Below, piece by piece: positions 35,350 to 46,318 of a DNA stretch of 64,000 nucleotides. The notes under the pieces were generated by a model. It was given only the letters and a program-made list of their open reading frames with translations, searched no databases and had not been told where the DNA came from. The translations under genes and the position numbers were made by a program. The stretch comes from Diaporthe sp. PMI_573 (lineage: Eukaryota > Ascomycota > Sordariomycetes > Diaporthales > Diaporthaceae): assembly GCA_021399435.1 (NCBI GenBank), contig JAJTUP010000039.1, forward strand, positions 638,365 through 702,364, in the 5' to 3' direction. The stretch's first letter is position 1. Every line of letters starts with the position of its first letter.

Positions 35350-37070
35350 ATGATCACAGCATGGCTCTTCTTCTTTGCGCTCTTGTCAGAACATCCTCTT
35401 TCTCCCCCCGGCGCGCAAACGGTACTGACTCTTTTGAGCAAGATTTTCGGCAGCATCATTGCCAAGACCTTGTACAATGTCTTGTTCCACCCCCTGAGAA
35501 AGTTCCCCGGTCCATTACCGGCAAGAGCCAGCCGCCTTTACTATTCGTATTATCGAAGCACCGGGCAGCTTGAGATCAAAACCAAAGAGCTTCACGAAAA
35601 ATACGGCAGTGTGCTCCGAATTGCCCCAGATGAGTGTTAGTTATATTAGATTCTATGCGTAGGGGCGCACCAGCTGATGTGCGAACAGTGAGCTTTGTCA
35701 CCGGCGCTGCGTGGACTGATATCTACGGCTCGAAGCCCAAAAATGGCGGCGGCAAGCGGCTGGCAAAGGAGCCGTTCTTCTATCTTGGAGCCATGGCACC
35801 CAACGGCGAAAAGAACCTAGGCGCTAGCTTAGACGACGACCACGCTCGTATCCGGGGAGTGCTGTCGCATGCCTTCTCGGACAAGGCATTGCACTCCCAA
35901 GAGCACGTTTTAAGAGACCATGTCACTCACATGGTACACCGAATTCAGCAGCTCGGTGGAGCGCCGACGGATGCGGTGCGCTGGCTGCAGCATTGCACCT
36001 ACGACATCATCACAGACCTCTCGCTGGGCACCAGCGCTGGTGCGCTCGACTATGATACCTGGAACCCCTCGGCTCATCTGGTATTCGAGAGCGTCAAGGA
36101 GGGCATTGCGGCTATCGAGGTCTTGCGCTTCTTGCCACTTCGATCCCTATTGGTGCGCCTGCTGATGCAAGTATTTGGAACTTCGCGCCGCCTGGCTTTC
36201 GACACGGCAGTCGAGAAGGCAGGGATGCGCATGGCCACGGGCAACTACGAACGGTCGGACTTCATGTCTTATATCTTGCGAGCCAATGAGACGTCCAAGG
36301 AACTGACGTCTGCCGAGATGACGGCGAATGTTGCGCTGCTGATTGATGTCGGATCGGAGACCACGGCGTCAATGCTCTCGGGCTTCTTGTTCTACGTTGC
36401 TAGGGACCCGGCCATCTTGGACCGTCTGACCAGAGAAATACGCGACGAGTTTGACACGGCGGAGCAGATTAATTTGAAAGGACTGACTGCGCTGCCGTAT
36501 CTTCATGCTGTTCTTCAAGAAGCACTACGACTGTATCCGCCAGTTGCAGGAGCCACTCCTCGCGTGACACCCCAATCTGGCGCTTTAAGTATATTCAAAC
36601 TACCCGATATTGCTCCAGCTCAGAGATTTGCTAACATATCGATAGTTGATGGTCATTTTGTTCCCGGTAACATGACTGTAGCTATCAACCAGTACGCTGC
36701 GTATAGAGTCGGCACCAACTTCACGGATCCTCTCCACTTCAACCCTGCGCGTTGGTTAGGCAAAGAGCACTTCTCGCGCGATAGGCGTGACGTGTTCCAA
36801 CCTTTTAGTCTAGGGCCAAGGGACTGTCTCGGTAGAAAGTGAGTGAAAACACTTCCCATATTGAGAGAGAAAAAAAGAAATGAATACGCTAACATGATGT
36901 GAACCAGCCTCGCGTGGGCTGAAATGAGGCTCATCGTGGGCAATTTGCTGTGGGCCTTCGATTTAGAGTTGACTTCGACATCTCAAAATTGGAACAACCA
37001 GAGAACTTGGTTCATATGGGATAAACCAGATCTGATGATCCGATTTCAGCCGCGCCCGCTTGTTGGTTAA
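35350..37070 (+). CDS. Cytochrome P450 (P450-2), CYP65-like
   Basis: Four exons. ATG 35350 (MITAWLFFFALL) is used because the frame upstream only has non-ATG codons. Intron 1 (T|GTTAGT...ACAG, 35639 to about 35690) restores APDELSFVTGAAWTDIYG. A short in-frame intron (GTATAT...GATAG, near 36582-36644) removes a stretch that otherwise interrupts the fold. The last (GTGAGT...CCAG, near 36841-36906) follows the haem loop. About 500 residues result: anchor, FHPLRKFPGP, I-helix DVGSETTAS, QEALRLYPP, haem loop FSLGPRDCLG. Together with P450-1 it belongs to the CYP65-like group, and both may hydroxylate the same scaffold at different carbons (inference). Confidence 0.9.
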
Positions 37071-38799
37071 GCAACGATGGAAGACTGTATCTCCTGGTCG
37101 AATAGTAAACTTTATTGGGATCATAAAGGTCAACTGGCATGTGTAACCGCTATTGGTATTTCGAAACCTATCACTTCCCAACGCAAATGGCGAATACTAT
37201 AAAAGTAACGGTACAATTTTACGGTTTCAACTCTACGCAACTTGTGAAGTCCCACAACTTGAACATGCTGCGACCGGTCACCTAGACTCTGTTCAGATTA
37301 GTCGTGAAGTATGTATCCCTATCCTAATCATAGTCAAATTGGGCTAGCGCCGCCAATTCCCGCGCACAATGCTCAGGGTATGTCCGGGGCTTCACATAAA
37401 CAAGCCGCAGTACGATGAGTTTAATTGAGAAGTAATAAATTGTAGTCTAGGGTATTGCCTTCTCTGTGACAGTGCGACATCTATTTACTGCTTAGAACAA
37501 TAGATGTTCAGTCGATTATTGTAGTCGTTTAGCCGTCACCCTGGATTTGGTAGCGGTAGTCAAGGTTCTTGTCATTCACGATGGCACAGGGAAGTTTTGT
37601 GGATATTTTATGGCCAAGGCATTGACGGTCTATGCGTGAGTCTTTTAGGGGCAAGGGGGACATGTCTGTCCGTGTATTTGTGACGTCGGTTCTCTCGGAA
37701 TGCCCAGCGACATAGAGTCGGGTAATTACTCGGTAAGATGCACGACGTGATCCTACCGAGGTCGAACATTGGAGCACGATTTGACAACGCATATTTTCCA
37801 CTCCTCAACCAAGCGGCATGTCGCTGCGATTCAGTCGTGTCGTCGGGTTCTGCGTAACAAGTCTGGGCAAAAAGCAAGTCTTCACCGGGGCCGAAAAGCC
37901 CTCTGCGCGCTGGGGCAATGACAGCGGAACATCCCGAAAGATGAACGCTGGCTGGGAGCACTGACTGGGAGCACCAAACGCGATTGGCAAATGCCAGATG
38001 TAACCTTCTTGGCAACTGACCGGTCGAGTAGACTTTGGCTCTTTACTAGCGTCCCTCCTCCGCCAACGGGGCGGGATTCAAAGAAATAGGAATGTCTTGA
38101 GTCAGAATGAAGCCAAGAATGGGTATGATTAAGTGAACGATACCGGATTTTATGGATATAACCTCATATGCCGATGGCCTTCGCAGGCCCGCTATTGAAG
38201 GTTTTTTTACTGACACGTATTAATGGTCGTTAATCGTTCAAGGAGAATGCCGCGCCGATCTTTGAATCAGGCATGGTCGCTTTAACTCCTAGGAGGTTCG
38301 TCGAAGATTAATTTTATAATCCTGGATATAGACTCCCGCCACTGCAGGCACTTTTGGATTGTCACTTGACTAATAGCGTCGTAAGTTGCCGCAGCGAACA
38401 AGGGTACATGAGGTGGGCCCATCGCGAGAAGAGTGTGGGCTCCTTGTCCAGGTAGCGGAGGAACATCAGGCAAGGCTAGAGAGAGATGCTATACGTATTG
38501 ATCCAAGATTGGTACCGATTAGTCTTGCAGGAGGCAATTGTACCTGAGTCAGGGAGGGGCGATATTCCTGGTACAGAATCGCACAGAATTCAGAGGGTCG
38601 GATGATATGGGTCCATCCTACGGTTCGAGTATCCAGAAGATCGATTAGCCTGCTCAAAAGCCTGGCTTTATAATTCGACAACTTTTGGGACAGGTTTGCT
38701 AGGTGACTGAGACACAAGTAATTCGCGCCGTGTAACCTGCTAGCGTACAACACTTCTTGCTCTCAGCCCAAATCCATTTTCCTCAGCCTATACGTCACG
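37071..38799. other. Intergenic, no gene seen
   Basis: This 1.7 kb stretch lies between P450-2 and the AsaB-like gene, both on plus. It is AT-leaning with scattered stops in all frames. The promoter of the gene at 38800 must lie near its right end. Confidence 0.45.
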
Positions 38800-39908
38800 A
38801 TGGCAGCCACTGAAATTGCATATTCTCACAATGCTGCAGCCACGTTCCACTACATGGACTTGACTGACCCTAGCTTTGCTGACCCGGTCTCGTTTCCCTC
38901 GGATGACGCGGAGCGGTAAGCACTGGAAACCCGTCTCCATCCATCGTGCGCACCCAAGCAGCAATCATCAAGTAGTAGTACCTAACATCCTTATCAAAAC
39001 AAAGTAAGAATATTGCCAACCTGCCTGGAAACAAGAAGCCAGCAGTTTCGCTCGATTTCGTGGTGCAGGATATCAGTGCACAGCTAGACAAATACACACT
39101 CGACACTCATGGGTTCCAGTACATCAAACACAAGAGCAAGTTATCTAAAGATGACTTCGCCGATGACGAGAAAGTCAGAGCCGTCTATTACCCGGAGTCG
39201 ATTGATTTAATCAAAAAGATGTACGCCGTCCGTATCCCTTTTACTGGTCCGTTGTGGCACAGCTGACCAGTGCTTCTCATTTGTAGGACAGGCGCGTCGT
39301 ACGTGCACGTGTACGAGCATAACTCTCGAGGACCTGTTAAGCCCGATCAGAACAAGGCGATTCCAATGTCATGCCCCTGCCACTTTGTTCACTGCGACCA
39401 GTCGTACAACGGCGCGAAGACGATCGCCCTCAGTCGCATCCCGGACAAGGCTTTCGCTGAGAAGGCGGTCCAGGGACACTTTGGCGTTATTAACGTAAGC
39501 ATTTGTCCCACAGAGGCTCTCACATCTCTCACATCAACGTGCTGACCAGGACATTCTGAAAAGGTCTGGCGTCCTGTACGGACAATATACAAAGACCCAT
39601 TTGCCTGTGCCGAAGGTGTCTCCGTTGTAGATGAGACGGACCTGGCCCCGATGCCCATCCAGGCTGATGACATATTGGAAGAAGGCTGGGCGGTGGGGCC
39701 GAACAAGCAGCACCGCTGGTACTTCAAGTATGCACAGCAGCCAGACGAGGTCCTGTTGTTCAAGAACTACGACTCCCACGGGAAAGTGCGAAGGATTGTT
39801 CATTCTGCTTTTATCGACCCGGCACATGTTGATGACGACGACAGGGAGAGCATTGAGCTGCGCTGTGTTGTTGTTTTTGGTCAATCTCCAAATGAGAACA
39901 TCGTCTAG
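38800..39908 (+). CDS. AsaB/CmcJ-like putative hydroxylase/desaturase
   Basis: Four exons with donors near 38917 (GTAAGC), 39220 (GTACGC) and 39495 (GTAAGC); all joins keep frame and give about 300 residues. Visible blocks are MAATEIAYSHNAAATFHYMD, then a ligand-like segment FVHCDQSYNGAKT, then NVWRPVRTIYKDPFACAEG and finally the C-terminal HRWYFKYAQQPDEVLLFKNYDS. This order matches the fungal family named after AsaB (aspergillic acid cluster) and the cephamycin enzyme subunit CmcJ; many members work as iron/2-oxoglutarate-type oxidases, but the mechanism of most is not shown. In this locus it would be a further oxidising or desaturating enzyme. Confident in the family, not in the reaction. 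Confidence 0.82.
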
Positions 39909-40306
39909 TCTGCCACAAGAAGGTTCACGGAGGTTGGCTACCCCACGAGCTAAGCCAAGGTATCCATGAGTTCGTATGAAATCAATTGATCTTTAGCTAT
40001 CTGCCTCGAGACGCACAATTGCTGGAAAACAAATACGTGCTCTACTTCTTTTCTTTCGAAGAACCATGGAAGATAAAAGGTAGAAAAGGGATGACAAAAA
40101 GGAAAAAGAACGAACGTGGCAACGCGATGCAATTAGTCAGTCAATCTTGTGTCAAAGTCAATTTTTTGCTGGCCTGCGTGAATCGAATCATTGATCATAA
40201 ATTGCCCACGTCCGCTATGCTTCAATGGACTGCGTTCTTTTCAGACTCTGGTCTCTTAATAAACTGGTCACACAAAACTCCTCACTCTTTTCATATTGTA
40301 GTCGAA
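39909..40306. other. Short intergenic segment before the glycosyltransferase
   Basis: The frame of the glycosyltransferase stays open upstream of its start through this gap, but no conserved sequence is seen in it. It also holds the 3' end of the AsaB-like gene. Confidence 0.4.
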
Positions 40307-41539
40307 ATGCCTTCAGCCCTTCAACGAACCTCGTCCCCACTGGGCCATGCCCCGAAGGGCACATTTCTCATTCCGGATGCTGAGTTGGACAATCGCAGCG
40401 ATGACGAAATCATCAACATGCTGCAGGCATCCACAATAACCCCTCGCAATGAGCGGAACGTGTGGGCGTACTGGCATACGGGTTTCAATGCTATGCCGCC
40501 TTGGACAAAGCGGAACGTGATGCACTGGGCCCGAGTGCTAGGGCCCTCGTGGACAATACGCATACTCGATAACGTGCCGGGATCGTCGCACAACGCAAGC
40601 CATTTTGTGTCCTCCGACTTGCTCCCACCAGCTATGAGAGCCAAGAATATGTCGGGGCCGTATTCCGCCACCCATTCGGCCGATTTCGTACGGCTCCCGC
40701 TCCTCTTCCTCTACGGGGGATGCTGGCTGGATGTCGGCGCCATTCTTGTGCGATCCTTCGACGATATTTGGTGTATGCTCGAAGATCCGATGCAGCCGTA
40801 TGAGTTTGCCGCCTTCACCTATGAAACGCGCCCCGGCGAGACTTCAGTTATCAACACGTGGATGATGGCCCGCAAGGATAACGGTTTGGTACGCCGCTGG
40901 CACGATACGTTCCTACATGTCTGGGGCGAAGCTACCAACTGCGAGGGTCTGTCGAAGCACCCACTTCTTCGTCACCTGAAGCCGTACGCGGCGCCTACCG
41001 ATACGCTCATCATGAACGAGAATCACGAGGTCGTGACTAAGTCTCGTGCTATTATGGATTACGGGGCCCAGGTGCACTGTCTGGAGCGGCTGCGTGACCT
41101 CGTGGACGTCGATGACGAATGGGACGGCCGTACATGTATCGACACGACGACGTTTCTGCTCCCGGCTATGAAAGAGATGTGGCACTACCAGGAGAGAACA
41201 GAATTCCTAGGCTACCGGCAGTTCGAGCTGTTGACGACGCCGTACGATGCACCGGAGCCGCGGAGGTCCGAGGCCGAGGCATTTGTCAACGACATGCTCG
41301 CCAACACGATGATGATGAAGTTTTGCCACGGCCTCAAGGATGCCATGGCCTCCAGCTTAGCGGACCTGTGGGACGATCCGGTCAACTCGGATGCCGACCA
41401 TGCCCCTGGGACTTTCGCTGAGTACCTCCGATGGGGAACCATGCATTTGCGCCAGACGAGGGAGCTGGTGCCTCAGAAATTGACGCCTGCGAGAAACAAG
41501 CCGTACCGTGCTGCAATGTTTGAGCCTTTTCCGGTCTAG
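40307..41539 (+). CDS. Glycosyltransferase, capsular-polysaccharide-synthesis/GT32-like
   Basis: Single exon of 410 codons from ATG 40307 (MPSALQRTSSPL), chosen because residues before it have no family resemblance. Markers are VWAYWHTGFNAMPPWTK, which matches the W-x-W/H-x-G nucleotide-sugar region of the family; THSADFVRLPLLFLYGGCWLDVGAI, the DxR..LL..YGGxWxD block carrying the acidic residues that bind metal and sugar nucleotide; and VINTWMMARKDNGL. This is the Caps_synth (GT32-like) group, which uses NDP-sugars and retains the anomeric configuration. No membrane anchor is evident, so it may be soluble. As the only sugar enzyme in the cluster it probably glycosylates the terpenoid aglycone (inference); an alpha-glycoside would be expected. 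Confidence 0.82.
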   Translation: MPSALQRTSSPLGHAPKGTFLIPDAELDNRSDDEIINMLQASTITPRNERNVWAYWHTGFNAMPPWTKRNVMHWARVLGPSWTIRILDNVPGSSHNASHFVSSDLLPPAMRAKNMSGPYSATHSADFVRLPLLFLYGGCWLDVGAILVRSFDDIWCMLEDPMQPYEFAAFTYETRPGETSVINTWMMARKDNGLVRRWHDTFLHVWGEATNCEGLSKHPLLRHLKPYAAPTDTLIMNENHEVVTKSRAIMDYGAQVHCLERLRDLVDVDDEWDGRTCIDTTTFLLPAMKEMWHYQERTEFLGYRQFELLTTPYDAPEPRRSEAEAFVNDMLANTMMMKFCHGLKDAMASSLADLWDDPVNSDADHAPGTFAEYLRWGTMHLRQTRELVPQKLTPARNKPYRAAMFEPFPV

Positions 41540-41717
41540 TTAGTTACCTAGAGAATATAGTTCATCCCACATGTTCCTCTGACGAAAACAAGCTCGTCCC
41601 CGATAATACCGTCTATCAAGATTGTCATCTGGAGTTTCCCAAATGGGAGGTTTCAAAGACATACAGTTGTGCGTTGACTCGTGGCTGAACCGAAACCCTA
41701 GCGGTGTACATGTTTAT

Positions 41718-41854
41718 CCGCTTGATTATGCTTCCAGCTTGCATGCGTTTATAGTTTTCACGTATAGCCAATACGCGTAATCTGCCAAGAACCGCTTAAT
41801 TTATGCTTCCGACTTGCATGTTTTTATGCTTTCCACGTACAACCAATACGCATA
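41718..41854. repeat. Imperfect direct duplication, about 74 bp period
   Basis: Copy 1 spans 41718-41780 and copy 2 41792-41854, both running CCGCTT...ATGCTTCC...CTTGCATG...CACGTA...CCAATACGC. Most differences are C/T or G/A changes, with a few small indels. That bias fits repeat-induced point mutation, though the copies are too short to prove it. Confidence 0.7.
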
Positions 41855-42979
41855 AAGACAACACCACTAGTATAGGACGGTATGTTCTTGACGAACGTCA
41901 ACCATCCCGTCTGGGACCGTCGTGAGTTGAGTCACATCACATAGGGGACGAGGAAGCAAAATACATGGCAACAGATTAGCGTTTCAAATATTTCCGCATG
42001 ACGTAAAGAATTTACGAAAGCCGCAGCATGTTTGTGCCACCTTCATTCTACATTCATGACGTCAATTGTATTGTCGGGGTTCGTTCTAGAGACGCTGTTT
42101 TTCACAGGTTAACATAGTAGATACCGACGACCGCGAGGCTGTTGGCTAGCCTGTCGATATTGTCCCTCTCTTTCTCGCGAGTAGCAATTTTAGAGATACA
42201 ATACCTTTGTCTCCGGGCCAAACCACCAGAATGATATTGTAAAAAGTGAGTAATGACCTCCCGTCCGGCCAAAGATTCTAACTATTCGATGACGTTATCT
42301 TTGGTCCCGACTGCCTGAATCCTATCTCTCTCGTAAGGTGGGTCGAATAACAGTTCAAAGCGCGGATTAAACGATTTGCTCACCACGTGAGCTTCTTGAA
42401 TCGATGAGCATCTCTTCTTTCTCTCGATGAGATTCTGCTGGCTTCGACGCTCTTATTTTACCGAGTCATGGCACTAAGAGCGAGTAGTGTTACAGAACAA
42501 GCTTGCATTCTCTGCGTAATTACTCAGTTATCTGCGGAGTGTGCCGTCTTGGCCCCAGAACATGCCGCCGAGACCAAGGAATACGAGAAACTGTCGGCAG
42601 GGCTGTGTACGAAAACTACAGGTTCGTAAGACTATCCGTCTTTACCGCCAATGAGCATTGGTCGACGGAGTCAGTGGAAAGTCTCGCCGACATAGGAATA
42701 TCCACATTCACTAGAACTCACCGGGGCCGTCTGTACGATGTCTTCGTCGCGCACTTGAATCGTATTCTGCGCAGGCTATCAAGCTTTCCGAAGTCGCCGG
42801 CCTTGGCATGATACCCATTCAGTTCGTTACAACCTCTATGATCTACAATACTCCACAACAACTGAAGACTATCAACCAGAGTAAGCATAATCATGATTCG
42901 GTTCAATAAGAGTAATGACAATGCAAGATCGCGAAGTTAACATGCACCATAGACTTTAATAAGCGCACTAGCATTGTAT

Positions 42980-43260
42980 TGTAAGTTCCGTTCATCACTT
43001 GAGGTTCGATCCCCACAAATTGCGATGCAACGGTTTCTTAGTGAACGTCGACCAAAGAGGAAATCCCGGACACCGTGGCAGGACTAAGATTCGGGAATTT
43101 GTGAAGCGAAGGCTATTATGATTGTTCTGGGTCTCATCCTTCTCCACTATGACTGGAAACTACCGGATGGCAATGAGGTCAGGCTCGTGACTGCCTCCAC
43201 GACGCTCATCCATGTCAAGAGGCGGGTGACAGAGATAGAGCTGCCGTACTGTTTGGGTTC
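42980..43260 (+). pseudogene. Degenerate cytochrome P450 C-terminal fragment
   Basis: From 43118 the frame reads LGLILLHYDWKLPDGNE, then ...HVKRRVTEIELP. This is the C-terminal pattern of fungal P450s (HILLKYDxxxPxG then a strand and charged tail) and matches closely the end of P450-4 in this window, which ends RRRAEEVELPA. Upstream, where the haem loop should be, the sequence is crossed by stops and frameshifts, with only a weak echo near 43040-43110. No full gene can be built by splicing. It is best read as the decayed end of a relative of P450-4. Confidence 0.6.
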
Positions 43261-43684
43261 TCACTCACACTTGGTGGTGGCTAGCTCGAATTTCCCGCTG
43301 CTGGCATCGAATTTGATGTGTTCTACAAGCTTCTGGGTGGGAGGGGCGGAGGTCATATTGTGTAGGATATCCATGAGGTAGACTTCAATCCTGCGCTAGC
43401 AGAGATCAACGACCATCTATGATATGTTACGACACCAGATGCTTCTGAAATTCCTGAAGAAATTGGCAACAACCTTTTGTCGACTGGCTTTGTCTATTCA
43501 TTCATTACCACAGGCTAAGGAATCTAGACGCAGTACATATTTTGGACAACACCAATTGCTTGTGCATCTCGGAGCAAATGGTGCCGGGTTAAGCCCTTGC
43601 GAAGCATCTGGTATAAGTAATGAGAATGATATGGATTGCCAATAGGCCGGCGGCCTGGAGCAGTCGCCCTCGAATCCTCCACAT

Positions 43685-45239
43685 CTATGGCATCCACACA
43701 ATTTCTATGATAGCCAACATGGAGTCCGGGGACTGGAAAACATTATCGATGACGAACCTGGGGTCCGCTTCGGTGATTATTGCCTTCCACTCCTTCAAAG
43801 TCCTCTCTCGACCATTCATGGTGGCAATAAGGCCGAGGTCCATGGATCTATTTGTTTTATGATGTTAAAAAACATTTCAACTTCGGATCTAAATGGAAAA
43901 CCAGAGTACATACCTTAAGTCTCTTTCCTTCCAAAGTGGCAAGGAGCTCCCTGGTTTCTCAGGCAGGAGTGATTCGTTCAGTAGGATCTTGGATCCCTTC
44001 TTGAGTTTCGGAATTTGGGCCCGGAGAACCTTTACGCCATACTTATCGGGCCAGTCGTGAAGGACCTGGCGGATGAGGTAGACATCCGCGGCAACCGTCT
44101 GCGTATCGAACATATCGTGGATCATGAAGTTGACCCGGCTCTTCAACCCGGCGGGCACAGCTGCGTGAGCCTCCTCCTTGTTCATGCCCATGTCCTGGAC
44201 GAGCATGCTCAGGTTGGGAAACCGTTCCGCGAGCGCCAGCGAGATGCGGCCTCGGTAACCTCCAAGGTCAATGACTTGAACCTTACCAAGAGCGGCCCAG
44301 TCGTAGTCATTGAGCAAGTACTCGAGCTTGTATCCTGGGAACTCCCACTGGATTGTCATCCCGGAACCGAAGCGAGCCGCCCTCTCCGGGTCATTGGCCA
44401 CGTTGCTGAAGTAGGAACCGGTGGTATTGTGCACGAGGTTGAATGCCTGGTCACATCCAGTTAGCCTCCTATCTCACAAGGCACGATAGAATATTTCCTT
44501 GACAGTCGAGCTTACCGTCTGGTCTGGTTCTTCACAGGTTGGCCATTTCTCACAGGCATCCACGATCTTCAGAGGGGTGTGATGTTAGTAGTGTTACTTC
44601 ATTTGTTTTTATTTTCCTTTGTGTCTTCAGTGAACGCCTCACCTTGGACATAGTGGCCCAACCCTCCTCAGCACCCGCTCTGACAAAGGCAAGGAGCCAT
44701 GGCTCACGGAGAGCCTTGGAAGTTTTGGTGTGCTCAATGTATCCAGGTTCCCTCTCCCGGAAGATGCGCATGCATGCAGCGTCACGCATTAGACGTGAGA
44801 CAACGCTTTCATCGAAACCTGTCTTTTGTGCGATCTCATCGAGGGACATCCGACCCCCAAGGGGCACCATATTTGGAATGTCGAAGCGGGCGATGAAGCC
44901 GAGGCTGCCAACGCTGTTGTTCTGCAGTGAGTCCAGATACCACGGTCAGCGATGTTTGTGCTAGTAGGAGGGAATCGGCATGTTCACTGAACAACGTACT
45001 GAGCTGTTTTTAAGGATCAGCGTTGTTGGCTCTAGCAGAAGATCGTAGAGTTCCTTGGCGGCGTCCAGGACGGCGTCTTGAGCCTTGTTGCACTCATCGG
45101 GCAGTCGAGTTGGAGCATCCTCGTCAAAGGAAGGCGATGGAATGCCCCTCGAGTCGAGGGTTGTCTGCAATTCCCCCACGGATTTGCTGACTATCGCGGC
45201 TAGCTCCACGATGCGAGGTGTAGTCTTGAGAGCAGGCAT
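43685..45239 (-). CDS. O-methyltransferase, Methyltransf_2 family
   Basis: Five exons; ATG 45239 (MPALKTTPRIVELA) is favoured, with a possible longer start at 45290. Donors GTACGT, GTGAGG, GTAAGC and GTATGT join in frame to about 410 residues. The N-terminal dimerisation/winged-helix part has LGGRMSLDEIAQKTGFDESVVSRLMRDA. The SAM site is VIDLGGYRGRISLALAERFP, a GGYRG variant of the usual GGGxG. It is followed by LSMLVQDMG, a HDMF motif, and LHDWPD, whose His is the catalytic base in this family. C-terminal MDLGLIATMNGRERTLKEW closes the fold. It would transfer a methyl group from SAM to a hydroxyl; in this cluster the target could be the terpenoid or its sugar (inference). A TATTTAATA-like element lies about 90 bases upstream. 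Confidence 0.9.
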
Positions 45240-46318
45240 GATGATGGCTAGGGCGGGTTGACTTTTCTGAATAGATGTGATACCACTCATTCCAGACCTC
45301 TCAAGTAAGTCTCAATGCAGGGCAGCTATTTAATAGAAAAGCAGCACCGTACTTTGGCGTGGATATCTATGTGCACACATGTCAAGAAGATGGTTATATT
45401 GCGTGTGTTGGCTAGCCGAGAGATTATGAGTCGTGTAACTAAGGTTTGGCCTCGAGTTTGCAGTAAACCGCCGCTGATATACACCGCTATTCCTCCCGTC
45501 TGTAGTCGTATTAACAGTAAGGTTCAGCGGACTTTGCAGAACTGAGCGTGGAGCCTGTTTCTCTGATGCAATGTATGTGGACATGAAGTGTGTCCGAGTA
45601 ACGTTGAAGCCATAATCTGGGGCAAACTGTACATAATATGCACTACAGCTTGACTCGCAAAACTATCCCTTATCTTGGCATCTTGGCATTTTAGCACATT
45701 TGGAAATCGCTCTGCATGCTCCAAAAGTGTAAGTACGATTTATTCAAACTGTAATACGCCAAGAGGCGTAAAGTCTCAACACAACTTTAGGTGTCAAATG
45801 CTAAGTCGTGATGTTCGCAGCAAGCCGGACATACTATAGTAAACCTAAGCACAATTTAATGACACTCTAAAGCAGGACTTGAGCAACAAAGTGGACCTCA
45901 AGTTCGCTCAGATTTTTAGCCCCTTAACATCTTCATCAGTACTACCTGTTTGTAGTTACACCTCGTAAGTAAATCTTTCTTGAAGACATTTGGGTAGTTT
46001 AAGTCAGCTCGATCTTGGTATTGCGAACAATTATCTAGTTACATGAGCGTCGTTGGTGTCTGATGTTCGTTTTCGTTTCTATGCCAATCCGGATAATCCA
46101 TATGAATATTCGCGTCTTACAATGAGTAACGTGGAAAAGCTAGTTCTATATCATGAAACTTGTATGTAAATGGGGTTGAATTGATTCATGTATCAGCAAA
46201 GAAAGATACACAACTGTCATTCTCTTGGTCCGATACGTAGAAGTCAAAGAAGCAGCGCTAATGAGCGCCACCTGAACCCAATATGGTACATGGGGATTCA
46301 TCCCGATTCGCCCCTCCA
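45240..46318. other. Intergenic, no gene seen
   Basis: This 1.1 kb gap lies between the O-methyltransferase start and the 3' end of the chimeric terpene synthase, both on minus. No protein-like frame is seen. Confidence 0.5.

Larger units (their letters stand above)
41540..43684. other. Intergenic with tandem repeat and P450 relic
   Basis: This 2.1 kb stretch lies between the convergent glycosyltransferase and O-methyltransferase. It holds a diverged tandem duplication (41718-41854) and a P450 C-terminal relic (about 42980-43260), listed separately. Nothing else coding is seen. Confidence 0.5.

Noticed and set aside
42990..43010. T-loop-like GGTTCGATCCCC
   Set aside because: The upstream 50 bases cannot form a tRNA cloverleaf, and the segment lies in the P450 relic.
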